Source: Rubripirellula obstinata (GTDB lineage: Bacteria > Planctomycetota > Planctomycetia > Pirellulales > Pirellulaceae). From it: DNA of 59,916 nucleotides. Made by a program: the position numbers and the translations under genes. Location: positions 1-59,916 of the forward strand of contig NZ_LWSK01000025.1 in NCBI RefSeq assembly GCF_001642955.1, in the 5' to 3' direction. Positions 19,284 through 27,377 of this stretch are shown here, one piece after another (the stretch's first letter is position 1; each line of letters starts with the position of its first letter). The notes beneath the pieces were generated by a model, which saw only the letters and a program-made list of their open reading frames with translations, did no database searches and was not told the DNA's origin.

Positions 19284-20030
19284 TTAAATCAAAGTTTCAA
19301 GCAGGCGACGTAGTTTCCGCAGCTCCACGCGATGATCAAAACCTTCGATCGGCGACATGTGAACCGTCATCGCTCGATCGTACTTCTCGCGATTCAACTG
19401 AGTCACCAGCTTGCCGTAATCGACTTCGCCCTGACCGACGCTGACCTGAAAATCGTCGGGCCGCGAATCACGCAGGTGGGTGTTACAGACGTACTTTAGA
19501 ATCTTGTCCAGGCTCTTGTTCTTCGCCGGGCCAGCAATGTAGACGCTTGGGTCCAGCGTGATGCCAAGGCCGTCAACGTTATTGCACAGCACCATCAATG
19601 TGTCGGGATCGTCGCTCAGGCAACCCAATTGGCTGCGAACGCTGACGCGAACTCCTTCGGCTTCGCCAATTTCAACCAGCTTCTTTAGTCGCTCGACTTC
19701 TTCGTTAAACGGCGTGCCATGTTCGCCCGACGGCACGGTCATGTTGACCACTTTGGTCGTCTTCGCCATTTTGCAAAGCATGCCAAAATCGGCGTAGTGC
19801 TGATCGCCGGTGCTGGCCAATTCAACGCTGTAGCCGGAAATATCCAGGCGGTGCGTGTGGCGAAGAAGCTGTACGCCGCGGTCGAAATCCTCCAGCAATT
19901 CGCTTGGCTTGGTCTTTCCCGATTCGTGGATGGCGATCTCGACCGCTACAAATTCCAGGTCCGAGAGAATCTCGACGGCCTCAAGCAATTCAAGCTCGGG
20001 CCAGCATTCCGTTGATGCCGATACAAACAC
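19284..20030 (-). CDS. Sugar phosphate isomerase/epimerase family protein
   Basis: A 248-residue TIM-barrel protein of the xylose isomerase-like/AP endonuclease 2 superfamily. Evidence is the strand pattern (FVAVEIAIHESGK, ISGYSVELAST, VNMTVPSGEHGTPF, VRVSVRSQLG, LGITLDPSVY, YVCNTHLRDSRPDDFQVSVG) and the metal-ligand-like ExxxH and HLRD residues. Planctomycetes carry many such proteins, and most lack an assigned substrate. The start is GTG at 20030. Neighbouring aroK is in the same direction after 67 bases, but no pathway link is evident. Confidence 0.85.
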   Translation of the reverse strand: MFVSASTECWPELELLEAVEILSDLEFVAVEIAIHESGKTKPSELLEDFDRGVQLLRHTHRLDISGYSVELASTGDQHYADFGMLCKMAKTTKVVNMTVPSGEHGTPFNEEVERLKKLVEIGEAEGVRVSVRSQLGCLSDDPDTLMVLCNNVDGLGITLDPSVYIAGPAKNKSLDKILKYVCNTHLRDSRPDDFQVSVGQGEVDYGKLVTQLNREKYDRAMTVHMSPIEGFDHRVELRKLRRLLETLI

Positions 20031-20097
20031 TGTGCGTTCCTTCCGTTATCCGTTACGTCATGGCTGCAGAAATCTTAACCGGCCTAGGTTACCTTGT

Positions 20098-20679
20098 TTA
20101 CCCTTTGTTTGGCAACGTCAGCCAATTCGCAATTTGCCCTGCCACTTCGTCGATCGTCCGCCCGCTGGTGTCCACGCGAACATCCGACACCGCTTCATAG
20201 ATCGGACGTCTTTCCAGCATCAATTTTTCGACCTCTTCCGCCATCGGCAAATCAGTCAAACCCGGCCGCTGCGATTCAGTAACATTGTCTGCCGTCAAAC
20301 GAGCAACAATCTCATTCGGATCGGCATCCAGCCACACGCAAACGCCGGACTGCGAAATCACAGCTCGATTCTGCTCGCGCAGCACCGCTCCGCCACCCAG
20401 TGAGATGATGGTGGGCGATTGGGATGACGCACCGATCAAACACTGTGTTTCCAAGTCCCGAAACGCTTTCTCGCCAGCGTCACGAAAGATCTCGGCGACC
20501 GTTTTGCCTGCCGTCGAAACGATCACGGCATCGAGGTCCACGACCGGACGATCAATCAAAATCGACAAGGCGTGGGCGACCGAGGTTTTTCCGCTGCCGC
20601 GATAGCCGGTCAAATAAATTTGCCCGCGATCGAGGTGTTGTGGCCGCTGGGTGGTCGTGGTGATGCTTGGATCTGACAT
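20098..20679 (-). CDS. aroK: Shikimate kinase
   Basis: Phosphorylates shikimate at O3 with ATP in the chorismate (aromatic amino acid) pathway. The 193-residue protein has the P-loop GYRGSGKTS (residues 25-33), the DLD metal/substrate motif (48-50), the shikimate-binding FRDLE segment and the GGGA loop (ISLGGGAVLRE). The N-terminal 20 residues are an unconserved extension. ATG 20679. It is divergent from the membrane protein gene at 20767, so both promoters share an 87-base spacer. Confidence 0.95.
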   Translation of the reverse strand: MSDPSITTTTQRPQHLDRGQIYLTGYRGSGKTSVAHALSILIDRPVVDLDAVIVSTAGKTVAEIFRDAGEKAFRDLETQCLIGASSQSPTIISLGGGAVLREQNRAVISQSGVCVWLDADPNEIVARLTADNVTESQRPGLTDLPMAEEVEKLMLERRPIYEAVSDVRVDTSGRTIDEVAGQIANWLTLPNKG

Positions 20680-20766
20680 AATAGAACGGTAACTCCCCGG
20701 ATTCGAATCAACAACGATGGCTGGTCACAACTCCGGGGTCAACGGAACGACCCACGGAATGATGAA
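20680..20766. promoter_or_regulatory. Divergent promoter spacer, aroK / membrane protein
   Basis: An 87-base spacer that must hold promoters for both directions. No consensus boxes can be assigned by eye. It is free of the palindromic repeats found at most other gene junctions. Confidence 0.4.
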
Positions 20767-21960
20767 ATGAAAAAGCTAACCGTCTTCCTGTTCTTTCTCG
20801 TCTTTGTGTCGCCGCCGATCTTTCAATTTGCGTCGGCTGAAAAACCACTCAGCCCTGAATCGATTCAACGAAACCTGGATGGACCGATCGATGCCGACGA
20901 TATCGCGGCCGCCAGTAGCTGGGCAACGGCATCGGGGATCACGGATTGGTTGGGGCCGTTGGCACCGGTCGCGCTGTCACCGTTCTTTGGCGTCACCTGT
21001 CTTTCGGGCTTGGCGTTGTGGGGGCCGAGCTGGATTTCGGACAACGCAGTTCTTGGAGCGGCGGGGCCGCTGGGTAACGAATGGTTGTTTGGAATTTTTT
21101 TGGTGCTGACGTTGCTGACCAGCTTGCCGCGATTGACCAAGGTGAGCAAGCCGTTTGCACAGGCCGTCGATCGCCTGGAAACTTACGCTGTGATTGTCAT
21201 TTTGCTGGCGATCAAATTCGTGATGTCGATGGATTCCCCTGACCAGGAATCCGTCGCCGCGTTGCAGGTTCCCGTGATGCAGTTTGGCGTTATCAGCTTG
21301 ACGTTGGACACGCTTTTGTCGATCGCGATGATCGTCAACATCTTGGTGATCAACAGCGTCAAGTTCTTTTTTGAATTCATGGTCTGGCTAACGCCGGTTC
21401 CGTTTCTGGACGCGGTTTTTGAACTCTGCAACAAATCACTTTGCGCGTTGCTGATGGGGATCTACGCGTACAGTCCCACGGTGGCGACGGCAATCAACCT
21501 GGTGCTGCTGGGGATTGCGGCGCTGATGTTGCGTTGGATCAGCCGCCGAGTTCGTTTTTACCGAACGATGATTCTGGATCCGATTTTGGCAAAGTTGTGG
21601 ACAGGCTTTGGCACACCGCGGCGTCCCGAACTGATCGTGTTTCCTCAAGACGATTGCGGGCCGTTTCCTGCCAAGAGTCGTTTGAGGCTGTTTTCGACTG
21701 GCGATGGAATTTCATTGAATCAGGCAAATTGGTGGTCGCCTGAAAAGTCGCATTTGTTTTCAGCAGATTGCAAACCGATCGTGCGACGTGGTTGGGTGAT
21801 GCACACGATCGAATTGAAAGACGGCCAGCAGGTGACTCAATTAAAATTCAGTCGCCGTTACAGCGACGCCGAACTGGTGAAGCTGTTAACACGAATGGGC
21901 ATCGAACAGGATAAGGCGGAAGCGGCAGTGGAGACCGACCGCAGCGTCGAGTTTGCTTGA
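20767..21960 (+). CDS. Unrecognised membrane protein
   Basis: 397 residues and no family recognised. The N-terminus is a signal peptide or first helix (KKLTVFLFFLVFVSPPIFQF). About seven further hydrophobic segments occupy residues 60-260, including VIVILLAIKFVMS and LLSIAMIVNILVI. A soluble C-terminal domain of about 140 residues (from ISRRVRFYRTMILDPILAKL) is beta-rich with many charged residues. Start ATG 20767; GGAATGATG lies just upstream. It is divergent from aroK and followed by a cluster of palindromic repeats. A transport or envelope role is possible but unsupported. Confidence 0.8.
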   Translation: MKKLTVFLFFLVFVSPPIFQFASAEKPLSPESIQRNLDGPIDADDIAAASSWATASGITDWLGPLAPVALSPFFGVTCLSGLALWGPSWISDNAVLGAAGPLGNEWLFGIFLVLTLLTSLPRLTKVSKPFAQAVDRLETYAVIVILLAIKFVMSMDSPDQESVAALQVPVMQFGVISLTLDTLLSIAMIVNILVINSVKFFFEFMVWLTPVPFLDAVFELCNKSLCALLMGIYAYSPTVATAINLVLLGIAALMLRWISRRVRFYRTMILDPILAKLWTGFGTPRRPELIVFPQDDCGPFPAKSRLRLFSTGDGISLNQANWWSPEKSHLFSADCKPIVRRGWVMHTIELKDGQQVTQLKFSRRYSDAELVKLLTRMGIEQDKAEAAVETDRSVEFA

Positions 21961-21987
21961 GAGACTGGCCCCGAAATACAATTGAAA

Positions 21988-22063
21988 GTAGGCCGTAGCG
22001 AGCCTTAGCGAGTTACGGCGGTGCGCGAATTGCCGTAACTCGCTTTGGCTCGCTACGGCCTAC
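21988..22063. repeat. Family A palindrome, copy 3
   Basis: Same ends as the other copies, inner arms CCTTAGCGAG and CTCGCTTTGG with two mismatches. The right flank (about 22064-22100) matches, inverted, the left flank of copy 1. Confidence 0.9.
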
Positions 22064-22110
22064 TTTCAAGGGTCGTGACAAGTTGACAACGACACATTTT
22101 CATCAGGCTA

Positions 22111-22170
22111 GGCATCGCCTGGCGCGTTGGGTGCCGCACGACGCGCGGGGCGATGCCCACGCGGTTAAAC
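22111..22170. repeat. Family C palindrome, degraded copy
   Basis: The right arm CGATGCCCACGCGGTTAAAC is intact; the left arm (GGCATCGCCTGGCGCG) is diverged and shortened. Confidence 0.75.
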
Positions 22171-22223
22171 GGTTTAGAAACCCTTCACGGCGGTGGGTTC
22201 GGTTCATGCTTGGATCGGTATCC

Positions 22224-22250
22224 AACTGAACCCTGGCGGGATCAGCTACG
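22224..22250. repeat. Family D repeat
   Basis: Copy of TGAACCCTGGCGGGATCAGC followed by TACG; also present at 5424-5450 (reverse), 23761-23784 (diverged) and 23881-23908. Confidence 0.85.
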
Positions 22251-22392
22251 GGAAAACAATGCAATTAATTGCCGGAACTGCGCTGAGCTTGTTTCGGCCT
22301 ACGTTGCTGCGTTGCTGGAAAACCGCTTGTCGCTACCGTATGCTCGTTTGTCGCTCGACCTTTGCTTTTGTCTCCCCTAAACGATTAAATCG

Positions 22393-23463
22393 ATGTCACA
22401 AGAACTGCCGCCCTACGACTCTTTCCTGCTTGTTTCATTTGGTGGTCCCGAAGGCATGGACGATGTCATGCCTTTCCTGGAAAACGTTCTGCGTGGCAAA
22501 AATGTTCCTCGCGAGCGAATGTTGGAAGTGTGCGAACACTATCGACATTACGATGGCGTCAGCCCGATCAACGAGCAGAATCGCGAACTGATGAAGGCGA
22601 TCAAGGCTGAGTTCGCGTCGTCCGGTGTTGATTTGCCAATGTACTGGGGCAATCGAAATTGGAATCCGATGTTTGCCGACACGCTGCGTCAAATGCGGGA
22701 CGATGGTTGCAAACGGACGTTGGCGTTTTTCACCAGCATGTTCAGTTGCTACAGCGGGTGTCGGCAATACCGCGAAAACATCATCGAAGCTCGCAAGGAA
22801 GTTGGCGAGGACGCACCGATCGTCGAAAAAGTGCGAATGGGTTTCAACCATCCTGACTTTGTCAATTCCATGGCGGATTCGCTGGCAGCCGCCTTCGCTG
22901 AATTGGAATCTGGACCCAACGACGTGACCGTTTTCTTTACCGCTCACAGCATCCCGATGTCGATGGCGGACAATTGCGATTACGAAAAACAATTGAAAGA
23001 AACATGCCGCTTGGTCGCGGAGGCTAGCGGAGCCGACCATTGGAAACTGGTTTTCCAAAGTCGCAGCGGTCCGCCGTCGCAACCATGGTTGGAACCCGAT
23101 GTGTGCGATGAAATTACGACGATGCACGAAGCCGGCGAACTTGAAAAGCTGGTGATCTTGCCGATCGGTTTCGTCAGCGACCACATGGAAGTGATGTATG
23201 ACTTGGACGAAGAAGCTGCGGTGCTGTGCAAGGAACACGGAATCCCAATGGCACGAGCCGCGACGGCGGGAACGTCAAAGTCGTTCGTGCAAATGATTCG
23301 CAAGTTGGTCCAGGAACGATTGACTGCCGAAAGTTCAGACCAGCCCGTCAACAAAGAAGCGGTCGGCGAACTCGGCCCGTGGCATGACGTATGCCCAGCG
23401 GATTGTTGCCAGTACACACCAAGACGCCCCGCAGGTGTTGGCGGCGGACGCCCCGGAGCGTAA
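22393..23463 (+). CDS. hemH: Ferrochelatase (coproporphyrin type possible)
   Basis: Inserts ferrous iron into a porphyrin in the last steps of heme synthesis. 356 residues. The catalytic His is in FTAHSIP (H185) and the acidic partner is in GFVSDHMEVMYDLDEE (E266). That last motif is close to the actinobacterial coproporphyrin ferrochelatases (CpfC), so the substrate may be coproporphyrin III rather than protoporphyrin IX. C123 in YSGCRQY and the C-terminal C334, C338 and C339 (CPADCC) are placed like the ligands of the 2Fe-2S cluster known in some ferrochelatases. The C-terminus ends in a Pro/Gly/Arg-rich tail. ATG 22393; repeats flank both sides. Confidence 0.93.
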   Translation: MSQELPPYDSFLLVSFGGPEGMDDVMPFLENVLRGKNVPRERMLEVCEHYRHYDGVSPINEQNRELMKAIKAEFASSGVDLPMYWGNRNWNPMFADTLRQMRDDGCKRTLAFFTSMFSCYSGCRQYRENIIEARKEVGEDAPIVEKVRMGFNHPDFVNSMADSLAAAFAELESGPNDVTVFFTAHSIPMSMADNCDYEKQLKETCRLVAEASGADHWKLVFQSRSGPPSQPWLEPDVCDEITTMHEAGELEKLVILPIGFVSDHMEVMYDLDEEAAVLCKEHGIPMARAATAGTSKSFVQMIRKLVQERLTAESSDQPVNKEAVGELGPWHDVCPADCCQYTPRRPAGVGGGRPGA

Positions 23464-23498
23464 CAGTTCTTCCATGGTCCCATTTAGGCCGTTTCCCA

Positions 23499-23602
23499 GT
23501 AGGCCGTAGCGAGCGGAGCGAGTTACGGCACTCGCGCATGACGCATTCAGTTGTGCCTTTAGTCGTGCAATGCCGTAACTCGCTCCGCTCGCTACGGCCT
23601 AC
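23499..23602. repeat. Family A palindrome, copy 4 (long loop)
   Basis: Same ends, inner arms GAGCGGAGCGAG and CTCGCTCCGCTC, which again pair with each other but differ from copy 1. The loop is about 50 bases, longer than in other copies. Confidence 0.9.
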
Positions 23603-23673
23603 TTTGTTCAGTCGGGTATAGCGAATGATGGACTGAACAGGTACAGAACCCAACGCCGTGAACAGTTTCTAAG

Positions 23674-23751
23674 TTGTTTAACCGCGTGGGCATCGCCCCG
23701 CGCGTCCACCCGGAACAAAACGCGCGGGGCGATGCCCACGCGGCTAAACAA
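23674..23751. repeat. Family C palindrome, copy 3
   Basis: Near-perfect inverted repeat from TTGTTTAACCGCGTGGGCAT to its complement, with a short loop CCACCCGGAACAAAA. Confidence 0.9.
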
Positions 23752-23760
23752 GCGTTGTAC

Positions 23761-23784
23761 AGAACCCCGGCGGGCCCAGCTACG
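23761..23784. repeat. Family D repeat, diverged
   Basis: AGAACCCCGGCGGGCCCAGC followed by TACG: the family D sequence with several substitutions. Confidence 0.7.
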
Positions 23785-23816
23785 AGAAAACCGGGAAGTT
23801 ATTTCGGGACAGTTCC

Positions 23817-23864
23817 TTAGTCGTGCAATGCCGTAACTCGCTCCGCTCGCTACGGCCTACTTTG
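23817..23864. repeat. Family A half-element (duplicated arm)
   Basis: 48 bases identical to 23559-23606, comprising loop sequence, the right arm of copy 4 and the four following bases. It has no matching left arm here. Confidence 0.9.
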
Positions 23865-23880
23865 CTGGATTCGTTTATGC

Positions 23881-23908
23881 TGACTGAACCCTGGCGGGAT
23901 CAGCTACG
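23881..23908. repeat. Family D repeat
   Basis: TGACTGAACCCTGGCGGGAT followed by CAGCTACG, 52 bases before the DUF4404-like start codon, so it may sit in that gene's leader. Confidence 0.85.
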
Positions 23909-23959
23909 TTAAAATGCTTGGATTGCTCCGCCCAAAATAACACCGCCGGAAACCAGGCC

Positions 23960-24217
23960 ATGAGAACTGAACTTGAAAAGACGCTGGACCAATTGCATCT
24001 GCAACTGCAGGACGTCAGCGAACTTGACGAAGACGAACGGGAACAGCTTCGCGAGACGATCGCCAAGATCAAATCCAGCTTGGATGAGAGCGAGGTCAAT
24101 TCGCATTCGCTTGCGACTGGATTGCAAACGGCAACCCAGTCGTTTAGTGATACTCATCCAAAGTTGACTGAGAACCTGGGGCGTGTTGCGGACATGTTGT
24201 CGCAGATGGGGATCTAG
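23960..24217 (+). CDS. Small DUF4404-like protein
   Basis: 85 residues, mostly alpha-helical with heptad-like Leu/acidic spacing (LEKTLDQLHLQLQDVSELDEDEREQLRE and onward; a coiled coil is likely). The pattern of an N-terminal LxxLHxxL helix followed by DEDEREQLRETIAKI resembles the DUF4404 family of small proteins of unknown function. The ATG at 23960 is preferred to an in-frame ATG at 23918 because GGAAACCAGG precedes it and the longer N-terminus has no features. It stands alone between hemH and sdhC; no function is assigned. Confidence 0.7.
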   Translation: MRTELEKTLDQLHLQLQDVSELDEDEREQLRETIAKIKSSLDESEVNSHSLATGLQTATQSFSDTHPKLTENLGRVADMLSQMGI

Positions 24218-24405
24218 GTGTGACTTTTTGGCACATGGTTTCGGTCCATTTTGTATCGGCGTGGTCGTGACGGTGCGAAAGTTCGACGAAGTAATCCAGA
24301 AGATGCCTGTGTCTGTCTCCCATCCGAATCAATAATGCGGTAACCTTGGCGGACCAGTGTCGAAAGACATCAATGTTTCTTGCCCAATGCAATAACTAAA
24401 CCAAT

Positions 24406-25242
24406 ATGAGTGCGGCTACGACTTCCTCGGCTTCCGGTACTTCGGTCTCCGCAGGTACAGCTTTCTTTACCCAACACGAATTCGCGATTCGGCGAGTTCA
24501 TTCACTGTTGGGGCTTGTCCCGTTGGGCTTGTACATGGTCGTTCACTTGACGACCAACGCCAGCCTGCTGAACGGTAGCGAGACATTCCAACGAGCGGTC
24601 TTTCTGATCCATAGCCCCGGCAAACTGTTGCCGCTGATCGAATGGGCGTTCATTTTCCTGCCGCTGATTTTTCATGCGGTGATCGGCGTTTGGATCGCGA
24701 AGACAGCGAACTACAACGACGGCCACTACAAATTTGTCAACAACAAGCGGTACGTTTGGCAGCGTTGGACCGGCGTGATCGCAATGGTCTATCTGTTCTT
24801 CCACATTCTGCACCTGCACGGTTGGTTCCACGCCGATTTGTACTTGGCCGTCATCCAACCGGTGGGGTTCGGGCAGTTTAAGCCCTACAACGCCGCCAGT
24901 ACCCTGGTCGCCGCGATGCAGGGCTATTTTTGGCCTGCGTTCTACCTGATTGGCGTCTGGGCATGCGTTTACCACCTGGCCAACGGCCTCTGGACCGCCG
25001 GAATCACCTGGGGTTTGTGGATTTCTCCCACCGCCCAGGAACGTGCCACAAAAGTTTGTGTGGCGATCGGCATCGGTCTTGCGGTTGTAGGTACGAGCGC
25101 TTGGTATGCCGCCGTTGCACCCGGTGAAGCCGAAATTGCCGAATATGATGCCATCGAAGATCGCATGTACGAGGCTTCGGTCGAAGCGGGCCTCGTTTCG
25201 CCAAATCCTCACAAACGCACCGAGAATTCGGACTCGGAGTAA
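24406..25242 (+). CDS. sdhC: Succinate dehydrogenase cytochrome b subunit
   Basis: Membrane anchor of succinate:quinone oxidoreductase. 278 residues with five hydrophobic helices (starting near RVHSLLGLVPLGLYMVVHL, then LIEWAFIFLPLIFHAVIGVW, WTGVIAMVYLFFHILHLHGW, YFWPAFYLIGVWACVYHLANG and VCVAIGIGLAVVGT). Histidines in HLTTN, FHAVIG, FFHILHLH and YHLANG are candidate ligands of two hemes b, as in the five-helix Bacillus-type subunit. The Ser/Thr-rich N-terminus and acidic C-terminus are extensions. It is the first gene of sdhCAB; sdhA follows after 62 bases. A single fused anchor rather than separate SdhC/SdhD fits the type B enzyme. Confidence 0.94.
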   Translation: MSAATTSSASGTSVSAGTAFFTQHEFAIRRVHSLLGLVPLGLYMVVHLTTNASLLNGSETFQRAVFLIHSPGKLLPLIEWAFIFLPLIFHAVIGVWIAKTANYNDGHYKFVNNKRYVWQRWTGVIAMVYLFFHILHLHGWFHADLYLAVIQPVGFGQFKPYNAASTLVAAMQGYFWPAFYLIGVWACVYHLANGLWTAGITWGLWISPTAQERATKVCVAIGIGLAVVGTSAWYAAVAPGEAEIAEYDAIEDRMYEASVEAGLVSPNPHKRTENSDSE

Positions 25243-25304
25243 TCCGGCCGATTTTTAGTTTCAAGAACCCGACTCAAGAACCCTAAACCTGGAACGCCTT
25301 CAAT

Positions 25305-27299
25305 ATGTCTCAACAACGCGTCGTCGTCATTGGTGGTGGCCTAGCTGGCCTAGCGTCCGCCATGAAGCTTGCTGAATTAGGCACTTCGGTCGATTTGCTT
25401 TCGCTGACCCCGGTCAAACGATCGCACAGTGTTTGTGCTCAGGGAGGCATCAACAGTTGCAACGATCAGACAAGGCAACTTGGTGACAGCGAGTGGAAAC
25501 ACTTTGACGATACGGTCTACGGGGGTGACTTTCTGAATCACCAACCGCCCGTAAAGGAAATGACGGATTGGGCACCGAAGGTCATCGATTTGATGGACCG
25601 ATTGGGTGTGCCGTTCAACCGGACTGGCGAAGGCTTCTTGGATCGTCGTCGTTTCGGCGGAACACTGTACAAACGAACGGCGTTTGCCGGTGCCACGACC
25701 GGTCAGCAATTGCTTTACGGCCTGGACGAACAAGTTCGTCGCCGCGAGAGCGAAGGTTTGGTCAAGAAGTACGAGTTCTGGGATTTCCTGGGGCCGATGT
25801 TGGACGATTCGGGTCGCTGCCGTGGTGCGATCGCGCAAGACATGGTTTCGATGGAAATTCGTGCCTTCCCCGCCGATGCAGTCGTCGTTGCGACCGGTGG
25901 TTGCGGGTTGGTTTACGGCCGCAGCACGATGAGCGTGTTCTGCAACGGCGGTGCAGCGAGTCGCTGTTTCCAAGCCGGTGCAAAGTACGGCAACGGTGAG
26001 TTCATTCAGGTTCACCCGACAGCAATTCCGGGCAGCGACAAGTTGCGTTTGATGAGCGAATCGGCTCGCGGTGAAGGCGGGCGAGTTTGGGTTCCAAGGA
26101 AGCCGCAAGATCCGCGTGCTGCAGGCGACATTCCACAGAACGAGCGGTATTATTTCCTCGAAGAACGCTATCCCAAGTACGGCAACTTGGTGCCACGTGA
26201 CATCGCGACTCGCGAGATTTTCGATATCTGCGTCAATGAAGGACTCAGTATCGATGCCGAAAGAATGTCGGTCTACCTGGACCTGACCCACATTCCCAAG
26301 GCGGAATTGGATCGCAAGTTAGGCGGCATCCTGGAAATTTACGAGAAGTTCCAAGGCGTTGATCCTCGCGTTGAACCGATGCGGATTTTCCCCGCGGTTC
26401 ACTACAGCATGGGTGGACTTTGGGCCGACTACGTTAAGGATGAAACCACCGGTGGATTGGTTGCCGGAGCACCACAAAACCATATGACCAACATTCCTGG
26501 TTTGTACGCGATCGGTGAATGCGATTACCACTATCACGGTGCCAACCGTCTCGGTGCGAACTCGCTGTTGTCATGCATCTTTACTGGCCTGTTCACCGGG
26601 TCGTCGATCGTCAATTACGCTGCCGATCAATCCAGTGGTCATGCGGACGTGCCGTCTTCGCTGATCGAAGGTGCCGTTGGACTGCATCAAAAACGTCACG
26701 ACGATCTGCTTAGCGGTTCTGATTCAAACGACGAAAACCCTTACCTGATTCACCAGGAACTCGGCGACATTATGACTCGGGTCGCAACGGTGGTTCGCAA
26801 GAACGATCAATTGACCGATGCGATGGGCAAAGTCGACGACTTGCACCAACGAGTGCTGCGAGCCGGGCTTTCTGACACGGGATCTTGGTCAAACCAGAAT
26901 GTGATTTTCACCAAGGCGGTTCAGGACATGTTCCCGCTGGCGAAAACTCTGTTGAAGGGTGCGTTGCAACGTGACGAATGCCGCGGTGCTCACTACAAAC
27001 CTGAATTCGAGAAACCATCGCTGACGTCGGAGGATCCAGCCGAACGACGCCAGCAAGCCGAAGCATGGTGTGATGAGTTCGAGAAGAACAATAGCAAGTA
27101 TCTCAAGAGCACGATTGCGACTTGGAACAACGACACGATGCAGCCCGAGATTACTTACGAAGACGTTGACACGTCGTTGCTTGCTCCGCGGCCTCGACTT
27201 TACGGACTGGTCGGTGGCGAAACCATCGAACAGGTTTGGAAAGAGCGAACCGAAGCGAAGCAGAACGCAGCGAAGCAAAACGAACCAGCAATGGCCTAG
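25305..27299 (+). CDS. sdhA: Succinate dehydrogenase flavoprotein subunit
   Basis: Catalytic FAD subunit oxidising succinate to fumarate. 664 residues. The dinucleotide-binding motif VVVIGGGLAGLASAMKLAE is at the N-terminus; the covalent-FAD His lies in RSHSVCAQGGIN; the substrate-site segment HPTAIPGSDKL and catalytic-Arg region SARGEGGRVW are present, as is HYSMGGLWADY. C-terminal capping and helical domains are complete, ending in an Ala/Lys/Gln-rich tail with a small repeat (EAKQNAAKQN). GGAACG lies about nine bases before ATG 25305. The sequence type matches the menaquinone-linked Bacillus/Chlamydia-like group rather than the E. coli enzyme. Confidence 0.97.
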   Translation: MSQQRVVVIGGGLAGLASAMKLAELGTSVDLLSLTPVKRSHSVCAQGGINSCNDQTRQLGDSEWKHFDDTVYGGDFLNHQPPVKEMTDWAPKVIDLMDRLGVPFNRTGEGFLDRRRFGGTLYKRTAFAGATTGQQLLYGLDEQVRRRESEGLVKKYEFWDFLGPMLDDSGRCRGAIAQDMVSMEIRAFPADAVVVATGGCGLVYGRSTMSVFCNGGAASRCFQAGAKYGNGEFIQVHPTAIPGSDKLRLMSESARGEGGRVWVPRKPQDPRAAGDIPQNERYYFLEERYPKYGNLVPRDIATREIFDICVNEGLSIDAERMSVYLDLTHIPKAELDRKLGGILEIYEKFQGVDPRVEPMRIFPAVHYSMGGLWADYVKDETTGGLVAGAPQNHMTNIPGLYAIGECDYHYHGANRLGANSLLSCIFTGLFTGSSIVNYAADQSSGHADVPSSLIEGAVGLHQKRHDDLLSGSDSNDENPYLIHQELGDIMTRVATVVRKNDQLTDAMGKVDDLHQRVLRAGLSDTGSWSNQNVIFTKAVQDMFPLAKTLLKGALQRDECRGAHYKPEFEKPSLTSEDPAERRQQAEAWCDEFEKNNSKYLKSTIATWNNDTMQPEITYEDVDTSLLAPRPRLYGLVGGETIEQVWKERTEAKQNAAKQNEPAMA

Positions 27300-27377
27300 T
27301 TCCTACAATCCTAAGACGCGTCCACGGACGCATACTTTCATCAGTTTCAGACCAAGTTTTCATATCAGGATCGTCGC

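Larger units (their letters stand above)
21961..22392. other. 432-base repeat cluster upstream of hemH
   Basis: No gene. It contains family A copy 3, a degraded family C element and a family D copy in succession; the hemH promoter presumably lies in 22251-22392. A 75-codon frame at 22153-22380 runs through repeats and is rejected. Confidence 0.75.
23464..23959. other. 496-base repeat cluster between hemH and the DUF4404-like gene
   Basis: No gene. It holds, in order, family A copy 4, family C copy 3, a diverged family D copy, a family A half-element and a second family D copy. This is the densest repeat cluster in the window. Confidence 0.8.

Noticed and set aside
22153-22380. A 75-codon frame upstream of hemH
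   Set aside because: It starts inside the family C element and reads through family D; no domain.
17787-24405. An insertion sequence or integrated phage explaining the repeat clusters
   Set aside because: No transposase, integrase or phage gene was found in or beside the clusters; the genes around them are ordinary chromosomal genes.
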